From Xanthomonas translucens pv. cerealis (GTDB lineage: Bacteria; Pseudomonadota; Gammaproteobacteria; Xanthomonadales; Xanthomonadaceae): 64,000 nt of DNA. This document shows, one piece after another, positions 38,197 through 47,204 of this stretch (position 1 is the first letter of the stretch; every line of letters starts with the position of its first letter). Under the pieces are notes generated by a model. It was not told where the DNA came from. It did not search any database and saw only the letters and a list, made by a program, of their open reading frames with translations. Made by a program: the position numbers and the translations under genes. The DNA is taken from positions 2,480,001 through 2,544,000 of the forward strand of contig NZ_CP038228.1 of NCBI RefSeq assembly GCF_006838285.1. The letters are read 5' to 3'.

Positions 38197-41100
38197 ATGA
38201 TCCTGGCTTTCCTGCGCTTCGAGCTGCGCGAACAGCTGCGTTCGCCGCTGTTGTGGCTGTTGGCCGCGCTGCTCGCCCTGCTCGCCTTCGGCGCCAGTTC
38301 CAGCGACGCGGTGCAGATCGGCGGCGGCATCGGCAACGTCCACCGCAACGCGCCCTCGGTCGTCGCCACACTGATGACCGCCTTCACCCTGGTCGGTTTG
38401 CTGGTGGCCACGCTGTTCGTCAGCAATGCGCTGCTGCGCGACTTCGAGCTGGGCACCGCCGAACTGGTGTTCTCCAGCCCGGTACGGCGCCGCGACTATC
38501 TGCTCGGACGCATCGGCGCGGCCTTGCTGGCCTGCATGGTGATGTACCTGATCGTCGCGTTCGGCATCTTCATCGCCCAGTTCATGCCATGGATCGACCC
38601 GGTCCGGCTGGGGCCGGTGGCCGTCTCGTCCTACCTGTGGACGCTGGCGGTGATGGTGCTGCCGAACGTGCTGTTCGCCACCGCGCTGCTGTCGCTGCTG
38701 GCGGTGACCGCGCGCAACATCCTGTGGGTGTATGTCGGCGTCATCGTGTTCCTGGTGCTGTACGGGGTCAGCCGCGCGGTGCTGGCTGACCTGGACGACG
38801 TCTGGGCCGCCACCCTGTCCGACCCGCTCGGCATCCGCGCGCTGGCGCAGACGCTGCGGTACTGGTCGGCGGAAGAACGCAACCACAACCTGCCCGAACT
38901 CGGCGGCTACCTGCTGGCCAACCGTGCGCTGTGGCTGGGCGTGTCGGTGCTGCTGTTCGCGGCGACCTTCGCCCTGTTCCGCACCGAACGCAGCGGCACC
39001 CGCCGCCGTTTCGGCCGCAAGCCACCGACGCCGACCATCGCAGTACCCGTGGCCGCAGCCGCGATCGCTGCGCGCGCCGTACGACTGCCGGCAGTCGTCC
39101 CGTTCGCGCAGCACGGCGCCGGCTGGCGGCAACTGCTGCGGCAGGTGCGCTTCGACAGCCTGGGCGTGTTCCGCAGCGCGCCGTTCGTGGTCGTACTGCT
39201 GCTCGGCATCGCCAACTTCGTGCCGCAGGCCTTGTTCGGCGACACCTACTACGGCACCGACATCTGGCCGGTGACCTCGGTGATGCTGCAGGGGCTGCAG
39301 AACAGCTACAGCTTCCTGCTTGTGATCATCGTGCTGTTCTATGCCGGCGAGCTGGTGTGGAAGGAACGCGGCGTGCGCATCGACGGCATCACCGATGCGA
39401 TGCCGGTGCCGAACTGGGTGCCGCTGCTGGGCAAGCTGTTGACGTTGATCGCCGTGATCGCCGCGTTCCAGGCGGCCGGCGCGCTGGCCTCGGTCGCGGT
39501 GCAGCTGGGCAAGGGGTATACCCAGCTCGAACCGCTGCTGTACGTGAAGACGCTGGCGCTGGGTTCGGTGTTCTATGTGCTGATGGGCGGCATGGCGCTG
39601 GTGCTGCAGGTGCTGAGCAACAACAAGTTCTTCGGCTATGCGCTGCTGATCCTGCTGCTGATCGGGCAGGTGGCGCTGTCGATGCTCGACTACACGCAGA
39701 GCCTGTACAACTTCGGCAGTTGGCCGAATGCGCCGTATTCGGACATGAACGGCTTCGGCCACTTCCTGCCGGGGCAGCTGTGGCTGCAGGGCTACTGGGG
39801 CCTGTTCCTGCTGACCCTGCTGTTGCTGGCGGCGGCGTTCTGGCCGCGCGGCGTCGGCAGCGGACCGCGCCAGCGGCTGCGGCTGGCGCGGCAGCGCCTG
39901 CGCGGCAGTGCAGGGGTAGCGACCGTGCTGTCGCTGCTGGCGTTCGCCGCGGTCGGCGGCTGGATCTATTGGAACAGCAATATCTACAACACGTTCCGCT
40001 CGCCCGACCAGGAGCTGGACCTGCAGGCCCGCTACGAGCGCGACTACCGCAAGTACAAGGACCTGCCGCAACCGCGCATCGTCGCCGTGTCCAACCAGGT
40101 GGATCTGCACCCGGAAACCCAGTCGGTCGTGGTGGATGCCACATGGACCGTGCGCAATACCTACGCCACGCCGATCGGCGAGGTGCACCTGGGCATGAAC
40201 GGCGAGGACGGCGACAACACCCTGGTCGCGGTGGACCTGGGCGGGCAGACCCTGGTCAAGCACGACAAGGCGCTGGGCTACCGTATCTACCGGCTGACCA
40301 CGCCGCTGCAGCCCGGCGCGCAACGCACGTTCCGCTTCCGTGTCGATCGCCATCCGCACGGTCTCACCGTGGGCCAGGCGCAGAGCGAGATCGTCGGCAA
40401 CGGCAGCTTCTTCAACAGCGGCATGCTGCCCTGGTTCGGCTACAACGCGCAGCAGCAGATCGAGGACCGTAACGAGCGCCGCAAGCGCGGACTCGGCGAA
40501 CCCACGCGCATGCCCAAGCTGGAAGACCAAGCCGCGCGAGCCAACACCTATATCAGCGACGATGCCGACTGGATCGATTTCGCCACCACCATCTGCACCG
40601 CACCGGACCAGATCGCGCTGGCGCCTGGCTATCTGCAGAAAGAATTCAGCCGCCAGGGCCGGCGCTGCTTCAGTTACGCGATGGACCGGCCGATGCTGAA
40701 TTTCTACGCCTATCTGTCGGCGCGCTGGCAGGTGAAGAAGGCGCGCTACAAGGACATCCCGATCCAGGTCTACCACGACGCCAAGCATCCGTACAACGTG
40801 CAGCGGATGATCGAGAGCGTGCAGAAGTCGCTGGCCTACTACGAGCAGCACTTCTCCCCGTACCAGCATCACCAGGTGCGCATCATCGAGTTCCCCGGCT
40901 ACCAGAGCTTCGCCCAGTCCTTCGCCAACACCATCCCGTACTCGGAGTCGATCGGCTTCATCGCCGACCTGCGCGACCCGGACGATATCGACTACGTGTT
41001 CTACGTCACCGCGCACGAAGTGGCGCATCAGTGGTGGGCGCACCAGGTGATCGGCGCCAACGTGCAGGGCGCCACGATGCTGTCCGAATCGCTGGCGCAG

Positions 41101-41802
41101 TACTCGGCGCTGATGGTGATGGAGCAGGAGTACGGCCGCGCGCGCATGCGTCGCTTCCTGAAGTACGAACTGGACCGCTACCTGAGCGGGCGCGGCGGCG
41201 AAAGCCTCGAGGAGCTGCCGCTGTACCGCGTGGAGAACCAGCAGTACATCCACTACCGCAAGGGCTCGCTGGTGTTCTACCGGCTGCGCGAGGAGATCGG
41301 CGAGCAGGCGCTGAACCGCGCGCTGCACACGTTCCTGCTGGCCAAGGCCTTCCAGCAGCCGCCCTACACCACCTCGGCCGAGCTGCTGCAGTTCATCCGT
41401 GCCGAGGCACGCCCCGAGCAGCAAGCGCTGATCACCGACCTGTTCGAGAAGATCACCTTCTACGACAACCGGGTGCAAGCGGCGAGCGCGCGCAAGCGTG
41501 CCGATGGCCGCTACGACGTGACCCTGCAGTTGCACGCGGCCAAGCACTATGTGGACGGCAAGGGCAAGGAGCGCGACGGCGCGCTGGACGACTGGATCGA
41601 GGTCGGCGTGTTCGCCAAGGGAGCGTCGGGCAAGGAACGCGACGAGAAGGTGCTGTATCTGCAGCGCCTGCACGTGACCACCGCCGCGCCGACCATCACC
41701 GTGACCGTGGAGCGCTTGCCCAGCGAAGCCGGCTTCGATCCATACAACAAGCTGATCGACCGGGTCTCGGACGACAACCGCAAGCAGGTGACGTTGCAGT
41801 GA
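38197..41802 (+). CDS. ABC-2 permease fused to an M1-type metallopeptidase domain
   Basis: The product is 1,201 residues. The N-terminal half (about 1-620) carries some twelve hydrophobic segments in two ABC-2-like blocks. A linker follows, then a periplasmic region related to M1 aminopeptidases: a beta-sandwich from about 660, a catalytic motif HEVAHQWW at 940-947, and a following Glu in TMLSESLAQYSALMV. The spacing from the second His to that Glu is 19 residues, one more than the usual 18 in M1 enzymes, though the motif is characteristic of this fused family. This suggests export coupled to peptide cleavage at the membrane; substrate unknown. It is cotranscribed with the ATPase. Confidence 0.93.
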   Translation: MILAFLRFELREQLRSPLLWLLAALLALLAFGASSSDAVQIGGGIGNVHRNAPSVVATLMTAFTLVGLLVATLFVSNALLRDFELGTAELVFSSPVRRRDYLLGRIGAALLACMVMYLIVAFGIFIAQFMPWIDPVRLGPVAVSSYLWTLAVMVLPNVLFATALLSLLAVTARNILWVYVGVIVFLVLYGVSRAVLADLDDVWAATLSDPLGIRALAQTLRYWSAEERNHNLPELGGYLLANRALWLGVSVLLFAATFALFRTERSGTRRRFGRKPPTPTIAVPVAAAAIAARAVRLPAVVPFAQHGAGWRQLLRQVRFDSLGVFRSAPFVVVLLLGIANFVPQALFGDTYYGTDIWPVTSVMLQGLQNSYSFLLVIIVLFYAGELVWKERGVRIDGITDAMPVPNWVPLLGKLLTLIAVIAAFQAAGALASVAVQLGKGYTQLEPLLYVKTLALGSVFYVLMGGMALVLQVLSNNKFFGYALLILLLIGQVALSMLDYTQSLYNFGSWPNAPYSDMNGFGHFLPGQLWLQGYWGLFLLTLLLLAAAFWPRGVGSGPRQRLRLARQRLRGSAGVATVLSLLAFAAVGGWIYWNSNIYNTFRSPDQELDLQARYERDYRKYKDLPQPRIVAVSNQVDLHPETQSVVVDATWTVRNTYATPIGEVHLGMNGEDGDNTLVAVDLGGQTLVKHDKALGYRIYRLTTPLQPGAQRTFRFRVDRHPHGLTVGQAQSEIVGNGSFFNSGMLPWFGYNAQQQIEDRNERRKRGLGEPTRMPKLEDQAARANTYISDDADWIDFATTICTAPDQIALAPGYLQKEFSRQGRRCFSYAMDRPMLNFYAYLSARWQVKKARYKDIPIQVYHDAKHPYNVQRMIESVQKSLAYYEQHFSPYQHHQVRIIEFPGYQSFAQSFANTIPYSESIGFIADLRDPDDIDYVFYVTAHEVAHQWWAHQVIGANVQGATMLSESLAQYSALMVMEQEYGRARMRRFLKYELDRYLSGRGGESLEELPLYRVENQQYIHYRKGSLVFYRLREEIGEQALNRALHTFLLAKAFQQPPYTTSAELLQFIRAEARPEQQALITDLFEKITFYDNRVQAASARKRADGRYDVTLQLHAAKHYVDGKGKERDGALDDWIEVGVFAKGASGKERDEKVLYLQRLHVTTAAPTITVTVERLPSEAGFDPYNKLIDRVSDDNRKQVTLQ

Positions 41803-41947
41803 CGGGTGCCGCCGCTTCGGCGGCGACGGGTGCGCCGCGCTGAACCGCCTGCGGCCGGCGATTCCCAGCACCATACGCCTAGGTATACAGTCGGTCCCAG
41901 GCCGGCATCGCGCCGACCGCTTCGCACACACCCTGGGAGGGGACACC

Positions 41948-42400
41948 ATGCGCACCATCTTCAAGACCCTGATGCTGGCCCTGCCGCTGAGCCTGGCCGC
42001 ATTCGTCGCACAGGCCGCCGACACCTCGCCGGTCGGCCGCTGGCAGACCATCGACGACGAGACCGGCAAGCCCAAGTCGATCGTGCAGATCGAGCAGGCT
42101 GGCAACGGCACGCTGAGCGGCAAGGTCGTCGAGATATTGCAGTCCAACCATGGCCCGAACCCGCTGTGCGACAAGTGCGACGGCGCGCAGAAGGGCAAGC
42201 CGATCAAAGGCATGACCATCCTATGGGGGCTGAGGCCGGACGGCACCGCGGTGTGGAGCGGCGGTTCGGTGCTGGATCCGGCCAAGGGCAAGACCTACAA
42301 GGCCAAGATCACCCTCAGCGACGGCGGCAAGAAACTGCAGATGCGCGGCTACATCGGCATCGAGGCGCTGGGGCGGACGCAGATCTGGATCAGGGAATAA
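41948..42400 (+). CDS. Periplasmic DUF2147 protein
   Basis: The 150-residue secreted protein has a signal peptide ending AQA-AD (residue 23). It contains the DUF2147 motifs PVGRWQTIDDETGKPKSIVQI, the Cys pair CDKCDG near residue 75, GMTILWGLRPDG and the C-terminal IGIEALGRTQIWIR. The fold resembles lipocalin-like beta-barrels, and function is unknown. A hairpin terminator follows at 42429-42464. Confidence 0.92.
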   Translation: MRTIFKTLMLALPLSLAAFVAQAADTSPVGRWQTIDDETGKPKSIVQIEQAGNGTLSGKVVEILQSNHGPNPLCDKCDGAQKGKPIKGMTILWGLRPDGTAVWSGGSVLDPAKGKTYKAKITLSDGGKKLQMRGYIGIEALGRTQIWIRE

Positions 42401-42403
42401 GAG

Positions 42404-42534
42404 CCGGGACCAGGGACCAGGGACCCGTAAAAAAGCAGGGCGCTTGAGGCGTCCTGGTTTTTTTGCGCTTCGCAACAACATCACAGCCCTGCACCGAATT
42501 CCCCTGGCCCCTGGTCCCTGGTCCCCGGTCCCCG
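42404..42534. repeat. Composite heptamer element between the DUF2147 gene and metG
   Basis: The left arm (42404-42427) consists of GGGACCA/GGGACCC units and starts three bases after the DUF2147 stop. The core includes the terminator hairpin. The right arm (42501-42534) holds CTGGTCC/CGGTCCC units. It abuts the metG leader. Confidence 0.87.
42429..42464 (+). terminator. Rho-independent terminator of the DUF2147 gene
   Basis: An A-rich left flank, an imperfect GC stem (GCAGGGCGC with GGCGTCCTGG, loop TTGA) and a T7 run at 42458-42464. It lies in the core of the heptamer element. Confidence 0.75.
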
Positions 42535-42583
42535 CTCCACGACTAATGCGATAATCGCGATCCCCCACGGATCGCCGTTCGCC

Positions 42584-44656
42584 ATGACCCGCACCGCTCT
42601 CGTCACCACCGCCCTGCCTTATGCCAACGGCCCGCTGCACCTGGGCCATCTGGTCGGCTATATCCAGGCCGATATCTGGGTGCGCGCGCGGCGGCTGCGC
42701 GGCGACCGCACCTGGTTCGTCTGCGCCGACGACACCCACGGCACGCCGATCATGCTCGCCGCGGAGAAGGCAGGGGTCACCCCGGAGAACTTCATCGCCA
42801 ACATCCAGGCCAGCCACGAGCGCGATTTCGCCGCGTTCGGCGTGGCCTTCGACCATTACGACTCGACCAACTCCGCCGCCAACCGCGCGCTGACCGAGGC
42901 GTTCTACGCCAGGCTCGAGGCCGGTGGGCACATCGCGCGGCGCTCGGTGGCGCAGTTCTACGATCCGGCCAAGGGCATGTTCCTGCCCGATCGCTACATC
43001 AAGGGTATCTGCCCGAACTGCGGCAGCGCCGACCAGTACGGCGACAACTGCGAGGTCTGCGGCGCCACCTACGCGCCGACCGAGCTGAAGGAGCCGAAAT
43101 CGGTGATCTCCGGCACCACTCCGGAACTGCGCGACTCGGAACACTTCTTCTTCGAGGTCGGCCGCTTCGACGGCTTCCTGCGGCAGTGGCTGGCCGGCGA
43201 TGTGGCCCTGCCCGGGGTCAAGGCCAAGCTGATGGAGTGGCTGGACAGCGAGGGCGGGCTGCGCGCCTGGGACATCTCGCGCGACGCGCCGTACTTCGGC
43301 TTCGAGATTCCCGGCCAGCCGGGCAAGTATTTCTACGTGTGGCTGGACGCGCCGATCGGCTACCTGAGCAGTTTCCAGAACCTGTGCGCGCGCCAGGGCG
43401 AAGCGTTCGAACCACACCTGGCGGCCGGCACCGCCACCGAACTGCACCATTTCATCGGCAAGGACATCGTCAACTTCCACGGCCTGTTCTGGCCGGCGGT
43501 GCTGCACGGCACCGGTCACCGCGCGCCGACCCGGCTGCACGTCAACGGCTACCTGATGGTGGACGGCGCCAAGATGTCCAAGTCGCGCGGCACCTTCGTG
43601 ATGGCGCGCACCTACCTGGACGTGGGCCTGGAGCCGGAAGCGCTGCGCTACTACTTCGCCGCCAAGTCGTCCGGCGGGGTCGACGATCTCGATCTGAACC
43701 TCGGCGACTTCGTGGCGCGGGTCAACGCCGACCTGGTCGGCAAGTTCGTCAACCTGGCCAGCCGCTGCGCCGGCTTCATCGACAAGCGCTTCGGCGGCAA
43801 GCTGGCCGACGCGCTGCCGGACCCGGCGCAGTACGCGCGCTTCGTCGCCGCGCTGGCGCAGATCCGCGACGCCTACGAGCGCAACGACGCGGCCAGCGCG
43901 ATCCGCCAGACCATGGCCCTGGCCGACGAGGCCAACAAGTACATCGACGCGCACAAACCGTGGGTGATCGCCAAGCAGGACGGCGCCGACGTGCAGCTGC
44001 AGGCGGTCTGCACGCAGGGCCTGAACCTGTTCCGGGTGCTGGCCGGCGCGCTGAAGCCGGTGCTGCCGCGCACCAGCGCCGAGGCCGAAGCCTTCCTGTC
44101 CGCGCCGCTCGCCGCCTGGGACGAGCTCGACGCGCCGCTGCTGGCGCACGTCATCCAGCCCTACGCCCCGCTGTTCACCCGAATCGACCCCAAACTGATC
44201 GACGCCATGACCGACGCCTCCAAGGACACCCTCGCCCCCGCCCCGACCGCGCCGATGCCTACAGCGAAACCCGCGCCCTCCGCTCCTGCTTCTGCCGGTC
44301 CCGGTTCCCCGGCCCCCGGTCCCGCCACCATCGGCATCGACGATTTCGCCAGGCTCGACCTGCGCATCGGCAAGGTGCTGGTGTGCGAATGCGTCGAGGG
44401 TTCGGACAAGCTGCTGCGCTTCGAACTGGACGCCGGCGCACTGGGCAAGCGGCAGATCTTCTCCGGCATCCGCGGCAGCTACGCCGAGCCGGAAACACTG
44501 GTCGGCCGCAGCGTGGTATTCATCGCCAACCTGGCCCCGCGCAAGATGCGCTTCGGCCTCAGCGAAGGCATGATCCTGTCGGCCGGCTTCGACGGCGGCG
44601 CGCTGGCGCTGCTCGACGCCGACAGCGGCGCGCAGCCAGGCATGCCGGTGCGTTGA
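42584..44656 (+). CDS. metG: Methionyl-tRNA synthetase
   Basis: The 690-residue class Ia synthetase has HLGH at residues 19-22, a zinc knuckle in CPNCGSADQYGDNCEVCG (about 145-163) and KMSKS at 330-334. A C-terminal tRNA-binding OB-fold domain (about 585-690, FARLDLRIGKVLVCECVEG) is present. The linker before it (about 550-583) is Ala/Pro-rich, and its last part (AGPGSPAPGPA) is encoded by heptamer-like GGTCCCG sequence (44298-44325). This suggests the repeat family has entered the coding region. The HAD gene follows after another short element. Confidence 0.98.
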   Translation: MTRTALVTTALPYANGPLHLGHLVGYIQADIWVRARRLRGDRTWFVCADDTHGTPIMLAAEKAGVTPENFIANIQASHERDFAAFGVAFDHYDSTNSAANRALTEAFYARLEAGGHIARRSVAQFYDPAKGMFLPDRYIKGICPNCGSADQYGDNCEVCGATYAPTELKEPKSVISGTTPELRDSEHFFFEVGRFDGFLRQWLAGDVALPGVKAKLMEWLDSEGGLRAWDISRDAPYFGFEIPGQPGKYFYVWLDAPIGYLSSFQNLCARQGEAFEPHLAAGTATELHHFIGKDIVNFHGLFWPAVLHGTGHRAPTRLHVNGYLMVDGAKMSKSRGTFVMARTYLDVGLEPEALRYYFAAKSSGGVDDLDLNLGDFVARVNADLVGKFVNLASRCAGFIDKRFGGKLADALPDPAQYARFVAALAQIRDAYERNDAASAIRQTMALADEANKYIDAHKPWVIAKQDGADVQLQAVCTQGLNLFRVLAGALKPVLPRTSAEAEAFLSAPLAAWDELDAPLLAHVIQPYAPLFTRIDPKLIDAMTDASKDTLAPAPTAPMPTAKPAPSAPASAGPGSPAPGPATIGIDDFARLDLRIGKVLVCECVEGSDKLLRFELDAGALGKRQIFSGIRGSYAEPETLVGRSVVFIANLAPRKMRFGLSEGMILSAGFDGGALALLDADSGAQPGMPVR

Positions 44657-44659
44657 GGG

Positions 44660-44746
44660 CTGGGAATGGAGATTCGGGAATCGCAGAGCGCCTGCAACTG
44701 CGATGAACCCGCTTTGCCCATTCCCGTTTCTCCATTCCACATTCCC
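44660..44746. repeat. GGGAATS-type inverted tract between metG and the HAD gene
   Basis: The left part (44660-44686) has GGGAATGG/GGGAATCG units and the right part (44718-44745) has reversed CATTCCC/TTTCTCC-type units. The core holds an inverted CTGCAACTGCGAT-like segment. It begins within four bases of the metG stop and ends at the HAD start codon. It is structurally the same as the GGGACYS elements but with a different unit. Confidence 0.72.
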
Positions 44747-45337
44747 ATGCATCTGGCCCTGTTCGACTTCGACCACACCATCACCACTACCGATACCTAT
44801 GCGCGGTTCCTGCGCCGCGTCGCCACGCCGCAGCAGCTGGCAAGGGCGAAATGGTCGGTCGGGCCGTGGTTGGCCGGCTACCGGCTGGGCCTGGTGTCGG
44901 CGCAGGCGATCCGCAGACGGGCCACGCGGATGGTGTTCGCCGGCCGGGACGCAGGAGAGATCGCCGCGCACGCTCAGACTTATTCGCATGAGGCCCTTCC
45001 GTCGCTGCTGCGCGCGGAGATGATGCAGCGCATCGCCTGGCATCAGGCGCAGGGCGACCGCGTGGTGCTGGTGTCCGGATCGCTGGACCTGTACCTGCAA
45101 CCATGGTGCGAACAGCATGGCCTGGCGCTGATCTGCAACCGCCTGGAAGCGCGCGACGGCGGGCTGACCGGCCGCTATGCCGATGGCGATTGCGGGCCGC
45201 ACAAAGCGCGCCTGATCCGCGCGCGCTACGATGTGGCCGCCTATGGGCGCGTCTACGCCTACGGCGACAGCCGCGAAGACCGGCCGATGCTGGCGCTGGC
45301 CCACGAGCGCTGGTACGGCGGCCGCCGCGTCACATGA
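44747..45337 (+). CDS. HAD-IB family phosphatase
   Basis: The 196-residue HAD phosphatase has motif [12 protein letters not shown] (residues 7-17), motif [13 protein letters not shown], a conserved CGPHKARLI Lys motif and motif [16 protein letters not shown]. It resembles SerB/PGP-type HAD-IB enzymes acting on small phosphomonoesters. The substrate is not deducible; phosphatidylglycerophosphate and phosphoserine relatives both exist. The ATG at 44747 was chosen because upstream in-frame sequence is repeat-derived. It is 43 bp before rnfB. Confidence 0.9.
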   Translation: MHLALFDFDHTITTTDTYARFLRRVATPQQLARAKWSVGPWLAGYRLGLVSAQAIRRRATRMVFAGRDAGEIAAHAQTYSHEALPSLLRAEMMQRIAWHQAQGDRVVLVSGSLDLYLQPWCEQHGLALICNRLEARDGGLTGRYADGDCGPHKARLIRARYDVAAYGRVYAYGDSREDRPMLALAHERWYGGRRVT

Positions 45338-45380
45338 TCCTGGTATTGCCGCGCGCCGCACCCGGCGCGCCGAATCGGCC

Positions 45381-45797
45381 ATGAAGCCCACCCACGACAA
45401 CCTGCTCGAACGCCTCGACCGCCTGCTGCCGCAGACCCAATGCGGCCAGTGCGGCTTCGACGGCTGCCGCCCGTACGCCGAAGCGATGGCGCGCGGCACG
45501 GCACAGGTGGACCGCTGTCCGCCCGGAGGCGACGCAGGCGCGCGCGCACTGGCGCACGTGCTCGGCACGCGGCCGCTGCCCTACGACCGCAGCCGCGGCA
45601 CGCACGCGCCGGCGCGGGTGGCGTTTGTGATCGAGGCCGACTGCATCGGCTGCACCAAGTGCATCCAGGCCTGCCCGGTCGATGCCATCGTCGGCGGCGC
45701 CAAGTACATGCACACGGTGCTGGCGCCGCTGTGCACCGGCTGCGAGCTGTGCGTGCCGGCCTGCCCGGTGGATTGCATCGAGCTGCGTCCGGTCTAG
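45381..45797 (+). CDS. rnfB: Orphan soluble RnfB-like ferredoxin
   Basis: The 138-residue iron-sulfur protein starts directly at the RnfB [4Fe-4S] domain ([18 protein letters not shown], then RCPPGG). Two bacterial-type ferredoxin motifs follow: [16 protein letters not shown], then [18 protein letters not shown]. The N-terminal membrane helix of classic RnfB (192 residues in E. coli) is absent, and no other rnf/rsx subunit lies within 19 kb either side. It is therefore probably a soluble electron carrier and not part of an ion-pumping Rnf complex. The ATG at 45381 is preferred. Confidence 0.92.
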   Translation: MKPTHDNLLERLDRLLPQTQCGQCGFDGCRPYAEAMARGTAQVDRCPPGGDAGARALAHVLGTRPLPYDRSRGTHAPARVAFVIEADCIGCTKCIQACPVDAIVGGAKYMHTVLAPLCTGCELCVPACPVDCIELRPV

Positions 45798-45897
45798 GGC
45801 GTGATGGCAGGCCCCAGGCCGGGCGCGGCGGCAGGCGCATCCGAATCGGCGCCCGCCGCGTATCGCTAGCTGTCAACGTCCTGCGGAAACGCTGCGC

Positions 45898-46686
45898 ATG
45901 CCCACGCCGATCGCCCCTGCCCCGCTCGCCCGCGCGCGCCTGCCGCTGGCTGCCACCCTATGCATCGCCGTGCTCGGCGCGGCCGCCCCGGCGCAGGCCA
46001 TGCTGCACTACGACGGCCTGGCCTATGCGCCGGATGGCCAGCAACTGCTGTACCGCGAGAGCCACTGGCTGCGCAACGACGGCGCGCGGCTGGTGCTGTA
46101 CCGCTGCGCCGACGGCACGCCGTTCGCGCGCAAGCGCATCGCCGACGGCAGTATCGCCCCGGATTTCGAACTGGTCGATGCGCGCAGCGGCTACCGCGAA
46201 GGCGTGCGCCATGCCGGCAAAGGCCGGGTCATGTTCAGCCAGCGCGACAGCCAGCCGGAACGCAGCGCGCCGTTGCCGGCGACGGCGGCGCCGCAGGTGA
46301 TCGATGCCGGGTTCGACGCCTATCTGCGCCTGCACTGGGACGCGTTGGGCCAGGGCACGCCGCAGCGCGTGGCGTTCGTGCTGCCCAGTGCGTTGCGCAC
46401 GCTGGATTTCCAGATCAAGCCCGCGGCGGCGGACGCCGGCGTCCAGCGCTACACGCTGTCGGTGGACGCCTGGTACGGCGGCGTGCTGCCGAACATCGCC
46501 GTGGCCTATACGCGCAGCGATCGTCGCCTGCTCGAATTCCGCGGCATCGGCAATGTCCGCGACGCGCGCGGCCGCTATGCGCAGGTGCGCATCGAATTCC
46601 CCGAGCGCCTGCGTGGCCAGGCCGACGACGACGCCTGGAACCAGGCGTTGCAGCAACCGCTGGTCGCGCAATGCGCCGCGCGCTGA
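45898..46686 (+). CDS. Conserved periplasmic protein of unknown function
   Basis: The 262-residue product has a signal peptide (residues 1 to about 34, AQA-ML). The mature part is beta-rich: LHYDGLAYAPDGQQLLYRESHW, FDAYLRLHWDAL, LDFQIKPAAAD and VAYTRSDRRLLEF. I recognise no enzymatic motif. The pattern of alternating short strands suggests a beta-sandwich or barrel-like fold. It is flanked by rnfB upstream (100 bp) and a small membrane protein downstream. Confidence 0.75.
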   Translation: MPTPIAPAPLARARLPLAATLCIAVLGAAAPAQAMLHYDGLAYAPDGQQLLYRESHWLRNDGARLVLYRCADGTPFARKRIADGSIAPDFELVDARSGYREGVRHAGKGRVMFSQRDSQPERSAPLPATAAPQVIDAGFDAYLRLHWDALGQGTPQRVAFVLPSALRTLDFQIKPAAADAGVQRYTLSVDAWYGGVLPNIAVAYTRSDRRLLEFRGIGNVRDARGRYAQVRIEFPERLRGQADDDAWNQALQQPLVAQCAAR

Positions 46687-46774
46687 CCCGCGCCGAGCGC
46701 GCGTTCACGCCGGCCTCCGGTACTGACGCTACAAGCATGCAACGGCATCGCCCCTCCCACGACAAGGAACATCC

Positions 46775-47146
46775 ATGGCCAAGGCCTACCTGTGGTTCAA
46801 CGCCGCGCTGTACGCGGTCCTGGCGATCTGGTGCACGCTGCTGCCGGCGCCGACCGCCGCTGCAGTCGGCTACATCGGCCTGGACCGCTCCGGCCAGTCC
46901 GAGTACCTGGTCATCTATGGCGGCCTGCAACTGGGGATGGCATTCCTGTTCGGTTATTTCGCGCGTAGCGGGCAGATCCGCACCGGACTGCTGCTGGCGC
47001 TGGCCTTCTACGTGCCGATCGTGCTCTACCGCAGCGCCAGCCTGCTGCGGCTGTGGCCGGTCGGGCCGACCACTACCGGCCTGGCCGGCTTCGAAATCCT
47101 GCTGCTGCTCGCCGCGCTCGCACTGTGGCGCGGCCAGCGCCGTTGA
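46775..47146 (+). CDS. Small four-helix membrane protein
   Basis: The 123-residue product has four hydrophobic segments (about residues 7-27, 43-63, 70-88 and 100-118) and short polar loops, resembling DUF4345-type proteins. No function is known. A CAAGGAAC ribosome site precedes MAKAYLWFNA. It lies 58 bp before the ECF sigma gene and may share its transcript. Confidence 0.78.
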   Translation: MAKAYLWFNAALYAVLAIWCTLLPAPTAAAVGYIGLDRSGQSEYLVIYGGLQLGMAFLFGYFARSGQIRTGLLLALAFYVPIVLYRSASLLRLWPVGPTTTGLAGFEILLLLAALALWRGQRR

Positions 47147-47204
47147 GCGACGCGCGCGGCGAAAGCCTGTAGCATCGCCGCGACCTTCGCCACCGTTGCC
47201 CGGC

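Noticed and set aside
32039..42291. Very long open frames antisense to the DUF885, mmuM and ABC-peptidase genes
   Set aside because: High GC keeps antisense frames free of stops. Their translations are low-complexity Arg/Ala/Gly with no family pattern, while the opposite strand has clear genes.
45381..45797. Complete Rnf complex locus
   Set aside because: Only the RnfB-like gene is present; flanking genes are a HAD phosphatase and a periplasmic protein.
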